Below, in pieces: positions 23,004 through 32,309 of a DNA stretch of 49,826 nucleotides. The notes beneath the pieces are model-generated. The model did no database searches. It saw only the letters and a program-made list of their open reading frames with translations, and had not been told where the DNA came from. The stretch is from CAYOSU01 sp964541255. Its GTDB lineage: Bacteria > Bacillota > Clostridia > Christensenellales > CAMQZB01. Each line of letters begins with the position of its first letter. Position 1 is the stretch's first letter. Both the position numbers and the translations under genes were made by a program. The stretch is from NCBI GenBank assembly GCA_964541255.1, contig CAZIPL010000007.1, positions 1 through 49,826 on the forward strand, read 5' to 3'.

Positions 23004-25406
23004 ATGTTATTACCGCTCAGTTGGTTGAAAGAATATGTAGACGTAAAGGTTTCTCCCGAAGAGCTTGCGACAAGACTTTTGTCGGTAGGTTTCGAAGTCG
23101 AGGGAATAGAATATAAAGGCAAAGATATAAGCGGCGTTGTCGTAGGAAAGATCGAAAAGGTCGAAAAGCACGAAAACTCCGACCACTTGCAAGTATGTCA
23201 GGTTAACGTAGGAGAAGCTCACGGCGGAGTCGTTCAGATAGTTACGGGCGCAAGCAATATTTTCGAGGGGGCTATTATCCCTGCCGCGCTTGTCGGAGCA
23301 AGACTTCCCGGCGGAATTAAAATCGAAAAAGCAAAGCTTCGCGGCGTGCCGTCGTTCGGTATGATGTGCTCCGGCGGAGAACTCAAGGTTTCGGAAGCGG
23401 AATATGAGGGCGCAAGCGTAAACGGCATTATGATTTTGAAAGACGATGCCGTTATCGGACAGGACATTAAGGAATATTTAGGTCTTGACGACATTATTTT
23501 CGACATATCCGTCACTGCGAACAGACCAGACTGCCAGTCGATTATCGGTATGGCAAGAGAGGTTGCCGCCGTTTTGGGTGAAAAGGTCAACTATCCCGAC
23601 TTTACCTATGAAGAGGATAAGAAGACTTCGATAAAGGATTATCTTTCCGTCGAAGTTGAAAACGCAACGGTTTGTCCGAAGTATGTTTCTAAGGTCGTGG
23701 ACGACGTTAAGTTCGTCGAAACCCCTGCATGGATGAAGAAACGTCTTGCGCTTGTAGGTCATAATTCGATAGATATAATCGTCGATATAACAAACTACGT
23801 TCTCGTAGAAATGGGACAGCCCATGCACGCTTTTGACGTAAACAATCTCGAGGATAGGAAGATTGTCGTAAGAAACGCTAAAGCAGACGAAAAGCTTAAG
23901 CTTTTGAACGGAGAGGAAGTCGAACTTAACGAAAACGTACTCGTCATCGCCGACGGCAAAAAGCCCGTTGCGATTGCGGGAATCATGGGCGGAGAGCATA
24001 GCGGAATAAACGCAGAAACGAAGACGATTGCTTTCGAAAGCGCGAAGTTCTTGCGCGACGTAGTCAGAAAGACTTCTAAGAGCCTCGGAGTGTTCTCCGA
24101 TTCGTCGTCAAGATTCCAAAAAGGCGTTGACGTATACACCGTCGATCTTGCTATGAAGCGTGCGCTCCATTTGATTACCGAAACGGGTGCGGGAAGAATA
24201 ATCGGGCTCGAATACGACATCAAGCGCGAAAACGCTATGAATAAGACATTGACGTGCAACGTCAACGACATAAACAAGGTTTTAGGAATAGATATTCCAG
24301 AAAAAGACATAATAGGCATTTTGGAAGCGTTGGAGTTTGAATGCAACGTCGAAAACGGCGTTTTGATTTGCAAGGTTCCAAGCTACAGAGAGGACGTTGA
24401 CAACTTCACCGACCTTGCCGAAGAGGTAATAAGATATTACGGCTACGGTCACATAAGCGGAACGATGATGCCGACTGCCAAAATTACGCACGGCGGATAT
24501 AATCGCAAGCAAACGCTTTTGAACGAAATCAAAAACGCGCTCGTCAAGAAAGGATATTTCGAAGCGATAACCTATTCTTTCACGACACCCAAGATGCTTT
24601 CCAATCTTTCGCTTCTTGACAAGCCCAAGCTCAACGACCCCGTAAGAATTCTCAATCCTTTGGGTGAGGACGTCAGCATAATGAGAACGTCGCTAACTCA
24701 CAGCATGCTCGAAGTTCTTGCGAATAACTATAAAAAGAGCAACGACGAAGCGAAACTTTTCGAAATTGCCAATATATATATCAAATCGGACGATAAAAAC
24801 GCCGAGCTTCCCGTCGAAATCCCAACTCTTTGCGTAGGCGAATACGGCGAAAAGAGCGATTTCTATACCATAAAAGGAGCACTTGATGCATTGTTTGCAG
24901 CAACGGGAAGACGTTATGAACTCGTTCGTTCCGAAAGAGAGTTCTTGCACCCCGGTCGCAGTGCGGACGTTTATGTCGACGGCAAAAACTTAGGTTATAT
25001 CGGCGAAGTTCATCCCGACATTACGGAAAAATACGAAACGCCCGCAAGAGCGCTCGTTATGGAAATATCGCTTCCGTATCTTATCGACGGAGAAACGGAA
25101 GAAATTAAGTTCGCGCCTTTCTCGAGATTCCAGCCTGCTGAAAGAGACCTTGCGGTTATTGTCGATAAAGACGTTCCGATGCAGACTATTCTTTATATAA
25201 TTAAGACTTCCGGCGGTTCGCTTTTGACGGACCTCAAGCTTTTCGACGTATACCAAGGCGAACAGGTTGGTTTGAACAAAAAGAGCTTGGCATTCAGACT
25301 CAAATTCTCTCTCCTTGACAAGACTTTGACGGATAAGGAGATCGAAGCCGTTATGGATAAGATCCTTGAAAACATCGAAAAGCAAACGGGAGGAAAACTC
25401 AGATAA
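23004..25406 (+). CDS. pheT: Phenylalanyl-tRNA synthetase beta subunit
   Basis: An 800-residue beta subunit with an N-terminal EMAP-like tRNA-binding domain (about 40-150, starting VGKIEKVEKHENSD), B3/B4 editing domain (about 210-385), B5 domain (about 405-475), class II-like core and C-terminal ferredoxin-fold anticodon domain (KFAPFSRFQPAERDLAVI to the end). It pairs with PheS in an alpha2beta2 enzyme and edits Tyr-tRNA-Phe. Good GAGGAGG site before ATG 23004. Its stop overlaps a possible AUA start of the next gene. Confidence 0.98.
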   Translation: MLLPLSWLKEYVDVKVSPEELATRLLSVGFEVEGIEYKGKDISGVVVGKIEKVEKHENSDHLQVCQVNVGEAHGGVVQIVTGASNIFEGAIIPAALVGARLPGGIKIEKAKLRGVPSFGMMCSGGELKVSEAEYEGASVNGIMILKDDAVIGQDIKEYLGLDDIIFDISVTANRPDCQSIIGMAREVAAVLGEKVNYPDFTYEEDKKTSIKDYLSVEVENATVCPKYVSKVVDDVKFVETPAWMKKRLALVGHNSIDIIVDITNYVLVEMGQPMHAFDVNNLEDRKIVVRNAKADEKLKLLNGEEVELNENVLVIADGKKPVAIAGIMGGEHSGINAETKTIAFESAKFLRDVVRKTSKSLGVFSDSSSRFQKGVDVYTVDLAMKRALHLITETGAGRIIGLEYDIKRENAMNKTLTCNVNDINKVLGIDIPEKDIIGILEALEFECNVENGVLICKVPSYREDVDNFTDLAEEVIRYYGYGHISGTMMPTAKITHGGYNRKQTLLNEIKNALVKKGYFEAITYSFTTPKMLSNLSLLDKPKLNDPVRILNPLGEDVSIMRTSLTHSMLEVLANNYKKSNDEAKLFEIANIYIKSDDKNAELPVEIPTLCVGEYGEKSDFYTIKGALDALFAATGRRYELVRSEREFLHPGRSADVYVDGKNLGYIGEVHPDITEKYETPARALVMEISLPYLIDGETEEIKFAPFSRFQPAERDLAVIVDKDVPMQTILYIIKTSGGSLLTDLKLFDVYQGEQVGLNKKSLAFRLKFSLLDKTLTDKEIEAVMDKILENIEKQTGGKLR

Positions 25407-25420
25407 AAAGAGTTGAAGTA

Positions 25421-27592
25421 TTGGCGCCTGTCGGAAACAAGGCTATGCTAAATGCCGCCGTTGCGGCGGGTGCCGACGCAGTATATTTAGGGCTAAATCG
25501 CTTCAATGCGAGAAGCAAAGCGGAAAATTTCGCAGACGACTTTTTCCTCGACGCTCTTTCGTATTGCCATATGAGGGGAGTGAAGGTATATGTTACTTTC
25601 AACACCCTCATAAAAGAAAGCGAATTCGACGAGGCAACACGCTCCGTCGATTTTGTCGTTTCGTGCGGCGCGGACGGAATCATCGTTCAAGACTTTGGAA
25701 TAATGAAATACGTCGCCGAAAAATATCCCGATTTTCCGCTCCACGTTTCGACCCAAGCGGGTATTTGCACGAAAGACGGCGCGGAGTTTGTAAAAAAATT
25801 GGGCGCAACAAGGGTTGTTCTTTCAAGAGAGACGTCTTTGGCGGAGGTTGAAAGAATCGCTAAAAACGTCGATATAGAAATCGAATACTTCGTTCAAGGC
25901 GCGCTTTGCGTGTGCTTTTCGGGCAATTGCTATATGAGCTCGATAATCGACGGAAACAGCGGAAACAGAGGTCGTTGCGCGCAGGTATGCCGAAAAAAAG
26001 CGACTCTTTTTGTCGGTAACGAAAAAATAGACGGATATAACCTTTCGACAAAAGATACGATGCTTCTTCAAGAGGTCGAAACGCTTGAAAAGAAAGGTAT
26101 AAACAGTTTGAAGATCGAGGGCAGAATGAGAAGCCCTGAATATGTTTATTACGCCGTCAAGGCATATAAACTCGCCGCAACCGGAGAAAGAATCCCCGAA
26201 GAAATAGTCACGGGGCTTAAAACATCTTTTAACAGAGGGGATTATTCGACCGCGTATATAAACGGCAGACGGTCAAAGGTCATATATAACAAAGTAAATT
26301 CGAATATCGGCATACGAATCGGCAAGGTGTCTAAGGTTATAGGCAAAAAAGCTTTCGTTTCAAGCAACTATTCTCCTACTGTCGGCGACGGCTTTAAGGT
26401 AATGAGAAAGGGTCGTGAAGTCGGCGGAGGACGCTTTTTGAAGTCCGACGAGAAAAACGAAAGAGGTTTTTCTCTTTCGATAGACGGACTTTCGTGCGGC
26501 GACGAGGTGAGACTTAACTATTCGAAAACTGCAAGCGATTTCGTTGAAACGCTCGATAGTAAAGTACCTATCGAAATAAGCTATGAAATAAAAAAAGAAT
26601 CTGTCGAAATTCACGGAAAATGTGGCGAATTTTCTTATGATTATTGCGGAGATATAATGCCATATGAGGCAAAATCGCTCCCTCTTGACGAAAAAGAGTT
26701 CGAAAAACAGTTTTGCAAAATAAGCGGCACCGACTTCGAAATAGTCGGCATTCGTGGGTTTGTCGGAGACGGACTTTTCTATCCCAAGAGCAGTCTTAAC
26801 GAAATAAGACGTAGGTTTTTTGCGGTTTTTGCGGAAAAATATCTTGAAAGCGTAACTTTGAAATATTCGGAAAATTCATTCGAAAAAGGTAAAGCGACGG
26901 ATTATGACGTTAAATCTTGCGTAATTGTCAACGAAAACGCAACGGAGGATTTCGGGGCAGACAAAGTTGTTTTGCACCCGATCGATTATTCGAACATAAA
27001 AACGCTCCAAAAAATCGACGATATGTATTTGTATATTCCGTGCTTTTTTGACGAAGCGGACGAAAAAGTGCTTGACGAGATAATCGAAAAGCACGGTTTC
27101 AAAGGGATTTTTGCCGACGGGGCTTCGGCGGTTGCGTTCGCCGAAAAGCGAAATCTTCCTTATATTCTCGGCTCGTGTTGCAATATCGTCAATTATTCGG
27201 CTTTGAAATGCTTTGATAACGCGGTCGGCTTTGTCAATTCGAAAGAGCTTAACAAAAACGAATTATTGCGCGGAGGTATGTTTCTTTCGAAAGGGGATTT
27301 TGTCAATATGACGTTCGTTCATTGTCCCCTTATCAACGCAGGCGTTTGCGATTGCTCTTCTTGCAAATTCGAAAAAAGCAAAAACCGTTACGAAGATGAA
27401 GCGGGAAGAATCTTTCCTTTGAAAAAAAGCAAAATCTCGGGGTGCTTGTTTTATCTTTTGAATAATAAAAAGCTCGATGTGGGGGATATTCAAAACGAGT
27501 GCCGCGATTATTCGTTCTTTGAAAAAGATATAGAAAAGGAACTGCGCGAAAACAGTTCCAACAAAGGTCATTTCAATAAGGGTATCCAATAA
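25421..27592 (+). CDS. U32 family peptidase (collagenase-like; RlhA/TrhP-like)
   Basis: At least 723 residues. The U32 signature is IEYFVQGALCVCFSGNCYMS (about 154-173) followed by the Cys-rich GNRGRCAQVCRK. A long C-terminal region ends in another Cys set (CPLINAGVCDCSSCKFEK). Relatives act as proteases or as tRNA/rRNA hydroxylases with iron-sulfur clusters. Beginning at TTG 25421 would lose the first barrel strand (KRVEVLAPVG). An AUA at 25403, nine bases after GGGAGG and overlapping the pheT stop, restores it; see findings. No terminator is visible before the repeat at 27600. Confidence 0.9.
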   Translation: MAPVGNKAMLNAAVAAGADAVYLGLNRFNARSKAENFADDFFLDALSYCHMRGVKVYVTFNTLIKESEFDEATRSVDFVVSCGADGIIVQDFGIMKYVAEKYPDFPLHVSTQAGICTKDGAEFVKKLGATRVVLSRETSLAEVERIAKNVDIEIEYFVQGALCVCFSGNCYMSSIIDGNSGNRGRCAQVCRKKATLFVGNEKIDGYNLSTKDTMLLQEVETLEKKGINSLKIEGRMRSPEYVYYAVKAYKLAATGERIPEEIVTGLKTSFNRGDYSTAYINGRRSKVIYNKVNSNIGIRIGKVSKVIGKKAFVSSNYSPTVGDGFKVMRKGREVGGGRFLKSDEKNERGFSLSIDGLSCGDEVRLNYSKTASDFVETLDSKVPIEISYEIKKESVEIHGKCGEFSYDYCGDIMPYEAKSLPLDEKEFEKQFCKISGTDFEIVGIRGFVGDGLFYPKSSLNEIRRRFFAVFAEKYLESVTLKYSENSFEKGKATDYDVKSCVIVNENATEDFGADKVVLHPIDYSNIKTLQKIDDMYLYIPCFFDEADEKVLDEIIEKHGFKGIFADGASAVAFAEKRNLPYILGSCCNIVNYSALKCFDNAVGFVNSKELNKNELLRGGMFLSKGDFVNMTFVHCPLINAGVCDCSSCKFEKSKNRYEDEAGRIFPLKKSKISGCLFYLLNNKKLDVGDIQNECRDYSFFEKDIEKELRENSSNKGHFNKGIQ

Positions 27593-27599
27593 CAATCTA

Positions 27600-27760
27600 T
27601 CGATTGAGCCTAAAAGACTTAAATGCTTCTTTAGCTTGCGCCAAATCATAGCCGTCGTTTTGTGCTTCTTAGGTTGAAATGCGGCGAAGTCGTAAACCCT
27701 TGCAAGCAAGTATAAAGCTTTTTGTATTATGAGAAGTTACTCAAAGGTTTTAATCGATAG
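27600..27760 (-). repeat. Dispersed intergenic repeat, copy G (inverted)
   Basis: On the minus strand GAGTAACTTCTCATAATACA (27742-27723) matches copy C (AAGTAACTTTTCATAATACA) at 18 of 20. The element seems to extend through AAACGACGGCTATGATTTG to about 27600, filling the gap between the U32 gene and spo0A. Confidence 0.6.
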
Positions 27761-27798
27761 CAATTGTTCGATTCTTTTAGTTAATAGGCATAGTTTGA

Positions 27799-28560
27799 TT
27801 ACGCGCCGTCAAGAAGCAGTTTGTCCGCTATGAGCGCGATGAATTCTCCGTTCGTAGGACGGTCGATGTCGGAATATAGCCTCATGCCGAAAAGGTTGTT
27901 AAGGCTGTCGATTCTGCCTCTGTTCCAAGCGGTCGATATTGCGTGTCGCATAGAGCGTTCGACTTTGCTCGGCGACGAATCGAAGTGTTCTGCTACTTGC
28001 GGATAGATGATTTTTGTGATATGATTTATCGAAAGAGGGTCTTTGACGGCAATCTTCACGCTTTCTCTTAAATACGCGTAGCCGTTGACGTTCGGCGCAA
28101 TTCCTATCGAGATGAAGATTCCTGAGATCTTTTCTTCGAGGCAAAGCTCCTCTTCGGCTATTTCTGCAAGAAGCGACGAGCTTGACTCGTAGTCGTCGGA
28201 GATTTTATCAAGCGCGTTTTTAATTACGTGGGATAAGCTTTTGCATGTGAACGGAAAGGTTATGTAATCGTTTATGTCCTTTCTAGAAGCGAGAAACCTC
28301 GCGAAATCGTCTCCCGATTTCGAAAAGGCTATGACTCCGCAAAGCCTGTTTTGCGTTTTGGCGTAATCTATGATGTCCAAGGACTCGTTCGCCGCGTCGA
28401 GATCGACGATGATAAGATCCGTTTGCGTATTTGAAATGACGGAACGGGCAATACCTCCGTCGCTCGCCATGCATAAAGTTTGTTCCTTGAAGTTGCTTTC
28501 GAAGACGGACTTAATGTCGTCTCGTAAGTCGTCGTTGTTTGTGATTAAACACGTCCTCAT
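27799..28560 (-). CDS. spo0A: Stage 0 sporulation protein A with a degenerate receiver domain
   Basis: 253 residues. The C-terminal effector domain (about 143-253) is unmistakable Spo0A: ITKIIYPQVAEHFDSSPSKV, ERSMRHAISTAWNRGRIDSL and PTNGEFIALIADKL. The N-terminal receiver is aberrant. Compared with CVADDNRE in B. subtilis it reads CLITNNDD, losing the Mg-binding acidic pair. The phosphoacceptor-equivalent Asp53 survives (IIVDLD) but is followed by AANESLD instead of MPHLDG. The conserved Lys of LKPF is Phe (TFPF). Start 28560 has AGGAGAATATAAGGAAATA upstream, and TATAAT on the minus strand (28625-28620) may be the -10. spoIVB, the usual neighbour, is absent. Confidence 0.93.
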   Translation of the reverse strand: MRTCLITNNDDLRDDIKSVFESNFKEQTLCMASDGGIARSVISNTQTDLIIVDLDAANESLDIIDYAKTQNRLCGVIAFSKSGDDFARFLASRKDINDYITFPFTCKSLSHVIKNALDKISDDYESSSSLLAEIAEEELCLEEKISGIFISIGIAPNVNGYAYLRESVKIAVKDPLSINHITKIIYPQVAEHFDSSPSKVERSMRHAISTAWNRGRIDSLNNLFGMRLYSDIDRPTNGEFIALIADKLLLDGA

Positions 28561-28756
28561 TATTTCCTTATATTCTCCTTTTATTTTGGTTTCAACCCTG
28601 TCAATTAAGACATGTTGATATTATATCTTACAAATCGATAAAAACAAACATATCAAAAATATCTAATTAAGTGAATTTTATTAATTAAATCAAAATCTAG
28701 TCATATGTCGATAAATTTACAAAATTGTTGACATAATTTCGGTGGGCGGTGATAGT

Positions 28757-31173
28757 ATGATAGGACAAAAAATACTAAACAATCTTGAATACGATAAAAT
28801 AATAGCAAATATCGACAAGCATCTGATTCTTTCGATGTCGAAAAGAATACTTTCCGAAACATACCCTGCGGAAAGTATCGAAGAGGCGATGAGGCTTCAA
28901 AACTTGACGAAAGAGGCGGAAAAGGTGATGTACCACTATCAAAGGTCTCCGCTCGAGGGGTTTGACGATTGCGAGGACGTCGTTTATCGTGCGTCGAAAA
29001 TGTCCACTCTTTCCTTTTCGGACTTGAAAAGAATCGGGCATTTGCTAAGAAGCTCGAGAATTTTTGCCGCAACTCTTTCGGATATTCCGGATGAAGAAAT
29101 TCCTCTTATCAAGGGTTACGTGAGACGTCTTTATGACAACAAGGCGTTCGAAACGGCGATAGACGAAACCTTTATTTCAGACGAAGAAATTGCCGATACG
29201 GCGTCTGCGGAGTTATATTCGATAAGAAAAAAGATAAGAAAGACCAATACGGAAATAAAAGACAGACTAAACGGGCTAATCAGAAACCGCGAAATGCAAA
29301 AGTATTTGCAGGATAATATCGTTACGTCGCGAGAGGGGCGTTTCGTCGTTCCCGTCAAAGCCGATTGCAAGGGCAAAGTCAACGGACTTATCCACGATTA
29401 TTCTTCCACGGGGTCGACGATATACGTAGAGCCTATCGAGATTGTCGAGATTAACAATGAACTCAGAATGCTTTATCTTGACGAAAAAGCCGAGATAGAT
29501 CGCATTATGCAAGAGTTTACGAGAAAGGTATCTTTGATGAGCGACGCGTTGAAGCTCGATCAAGACACTTTGATAGAAATGGATATACTTCTTGCGAAAG
29601 TAAGCTTCGGCAAGGCATGCAAAGGCGTTATTCCGAAAATACTTACGGACGGAAGTTTCGACATAAAACGAGGAAGACACCCGCTTCTTAAAGGAGTCGA
29701 GGTCGTCCCCGTAAGCGTTGCGCTTCAAAAGAAAAAGAATTATATATTGATAAGCGGCCCTAACACGGGCGGTAAGACCGTTACCATGAAAATGGTGGGN
29801 NNNNNNNNNGACTTTTTGCCCTTATGGCAATGAGCGGAATGTATATTCCCGCAGATGAAGGTTCGGAAATATCTTTTTACGACAACGTCTTTTCCGACAT
29901 CGGAGACGAGCAGAGTATTGAGCAAAATCTTAGTACGTTCTCCTCTCATATTGCAACTCTTAAAACCATTATCGACAACGTAACGGATAATTCCCTCGTT
30001 CTTCTCGATGAAATAGGCGGCGGAACCGACCCCGAAGAGGGCGCGGCGCTTGCTCTTGCTGTTTTGGAATACCTTATCGAAAAGGACAGTAAGGGAATTA
30101 TTACGACGCATTACAGCGAGCTTAAAGAATATTCTTATTCTACCGATAAGATTTTGAACGCTTCGATGGAGTTCGATATGGCAACCCTTTCGCCGACATA
30201 TAAACTAAACGTCGGAGTCCCGGGAAGCTCCAAGGCGCTTGAAATAGCAATGCGCTTGGGGGTTGACGCAAAAATCATTTCGGCGGCACGCGATAAAATA
30301 AGTCCGCAGAAAAAGGCGTTTGACGAGATAATCGCATCTTGCGAGAAAGAACGTTTGGAAGCGGAAGCGTTGAAAAAGCACTATGAAAAGCTCGCAAGGG
30401 AAGCCGAAGAAAGGGTGGATTTCCTTAATAAAGAAAAGGAAAAGCTCGAAAGAGAAAAGGAAAGCGCGACAAAGCTTGCCAAAATCGAGGCAAAGCGCAT
30501 TATCGCAGACGCTGCCGAAGAAGCGGACGAACTTGTTTCGAAAATCAAAGAGATATATAACAAAGAAGACGACATCGACGGCGGCGACGTTATCAACGCA
30601 AGCAAGCTGAAGAACAAAATAGGCGATATATTCGACGAAGAGGGCGTTACCGAGGGCGAGGACGGTTTCGGCGAGTTCGATATAAAGAAAGCAAGAATCG
30701 GAGATAAAGTTTTCGTCAAATCGCTGAACGCTCTTTGTGAAATAAGGGAAATCAAAAAAGGCGAGGTTACGGTAAACTTCGGCTCGATGAATTTTAAGGC
30801 TAAGCCCGACAACGTGTTTACGGTAAGCCCGAAATACATCGGGCTATACGAAAAAGGCGAGGAAAAGCCGACAAAGAAAAAGCTCGTCAAAAAGACGGGA
30901 AGCGGTAATATGAATCTTCGTTCCGACGTCAAGTCGGAGATAAACATCTTGGGGTTTAGGGCTTACGAAGCGAAAGCCGAAGTCGAACGCTTTATCGACA
31001 AAGCAAGACTTGGAGGGCTAAAGGAGGTAAAGATTATTCACGGCGTTGGCACGCTTGCGCTTAAAAAAGCCGTCGAAGAGGTTTTGCGCTCAAACAGTGC
31101 CGTCAAGTCGTTTAGAGGCGGCGAATTCGGCGAGGGCGATTTGGGAGTAACGATTGCGGAGCTAAGGAAATGA
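28757..31173 (+). CDS. mutS2: Endonuclease MutS2 (interrupted by an assembly gap)
   Basis: One gene broken by ten Ns at 29800-29809. Left part: MutS2 core to the P-loop GPNTGGKTVTMKM. Right part: LMAMSGMYIPADEGSEI, LLDEIGGGTDPEEGAALA (Walker B), TTHYSELKEY, a long coiled coil (about 500-600) and a C-terminal Smr nuclease domain (LGFRAYEAKAEVERFID, HGVGTLALKKAV). MutS2 suppresses homologous recombination and rescues collided ribosomes. Joining the ends as GTG-GGA-CTT gives 802 in-frame codons, close to the 785 residues of B. subtilis MutS2. Start ATG 28757 is preferred over GTG 28742 by family alignment. A TTGACA at 28728 is close upstream but lacks a suitable -10. Divergent from spo0A. Confidence 0.95.
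29800..29809. other. Assembly gap (10 Ns)
   Basis: A fixed-length N run inside the mutS2 ATPase domain. The reading frame shifts across it, so ten is not the true length. Confidence 1.
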
Positions 31174-32306
31174 TATATCTTGATAATGCGGCAACGACAA
31201 GAATTTGCGACGAAGCGATTTTTGCGTTCGAAAAATATTATAAAGAAGAGTATTACAACCCGTCTGCCGTATACGGCGGCGCGATAAAAGTAAGGCGCGA
31301 GGTAGAGAACGCAAGAGGAGTTATCGCTTCTTCTTTAAGGGTTTCTCCCGACAATATATTCTTCACCGCGAGCGGTTCCGAGGGCGATAATATGGCTATC
31401 TTCGGGTCTGTGGGAAGCTTAAAGGCGGCGGGAAGAATCATTTGCTCGGAATGCGAGCATCCTGCGGTATATAACGCCGTCATGGCTCTTAAGAGCAAAG
31501 GCTACGCCGTTTTGACGATTCCTTGCAATCACGACGGCACGGTCAATGTCGAAGAATACGAGAAAGCCGTTTCGGACGGCAAAGTTACCTTTGCTTCGAT
31601 TATGCACGTCAACAACGAAACGGGCGGAATAAACGATATTTTGAAGCTTGCAAAGCTTTTGAAAGAAAAAAATCCCGACGCCGTTTTCCATTCCGACGGA
31701 GTGCAGGCTTTTATGAAAGTGCAAGTTCCGCTTAAAAACAGCGAGGTGGATTTATACTCTTTCAGCGCGCATAAAATCAACGGGCCTAAAGGGGTAGGCG
31801 GCATATACGTCAAAAAGCCCAATAGGCTTTCGCCTCTTGTTTTCGGAGGAGGACAGGAAAAGGGTATGCGCTCGGGGACGGAAAACACCGCGGGAGTAAT
31901 CGCTTTTTCCGTCGCTTGCGAAAAGTGGATGAAAAATCGAAAAGAATATATGGCAAGGTTCGAGCGATTTAGAAATATTTTATTAAGCGCCCTCGAAAAC
32001 GTTTCGGCTATAACCTATAACACGGCGGTTGAAAAATCTTCGCCGCACGTAATAAGCCTTAACGTCGGCGGCGTCAAAGGCGAGGTGCTTTTGCATATGC
32101 TCGAAGAAAAAGGGATTTACCTTGGAAGAGGCTCTGCTTGCTCGACGAAAAACGCATCTCCTCGGGCGTTGAAAGCGCTTGACGTTTCGGGCGAAGGCAC
32201 TGTGAGAGTAAGCTTTGGCATATATAACACGGATGAAGAAATCGAGTATTTTGCGAAAGAACTCGTTTTGTCGATAAATAAACTAAGAGCGGTAATGAGA
32301 GGATAG
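31170..32306 (+). CDS. Cysteine desulfurase (NifS/IscS-like, NifZ-type partner of ThiI)
   Basis: A 378-residue PLP enzyme. MIYLDNAATT opens the fold, SFSAHKINGPKG holds the PLP lysine (Lys202), and GRGSACSTKNASPRAL holds the catalytic loop Cys (Cys324). It converts Cys to Ala and carries the persulfide. It overlaps mutS2 (ATGA) and lies 3 bases before thiI, the nifZ-thiI arrangement in which the desulfurase feeds 4-thiouridine synthesis. No iscU or sufU is adjacent, which favours a tRNA role over general Fe-S assembly. Confidence 0.94.
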   Translation: MIYLDNAATTRICDEAIFAFEKYYKEEYYNPSAVYGGAIKVRREVENARGVIASSLRVSPDNIFFTASGSEGDNMAIFGSVGSLKAAGRIICSECEHPAVYNAVMALKSKGYAVLTIPCNHDGTVNVEEYEKAVSDGKVTFASIMHVNNETGGINDILKLAKLLKEKNPDAVFHSDGVQAFMKVQVPLKNSEVDLYSFSAHKINGPKGVGGIYVKKPNRLSPLVFGGGQEKGMRSGTENTAGVIAFSVACEKWMKNRKEYMARFERFRNILLSALENVSAITYNTAVEKSSPHVISLNVGGVKGEVLLHMLEEKGIYLGRGSACSTKNASPRALKALDVSGEGTVRVSFGIYNTDEEIEYFAKELVLSINKLRAVMRG

Positions 32307-32309
32307 AAT

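Noticed and set aside
28600..28756. Sigma-H promoter for spo0A in the divergent region
   Set aside because: No clear sigma-H -35/-10 pair could be placed; only a sigma-A-like TATAAT on the minus strand was found.
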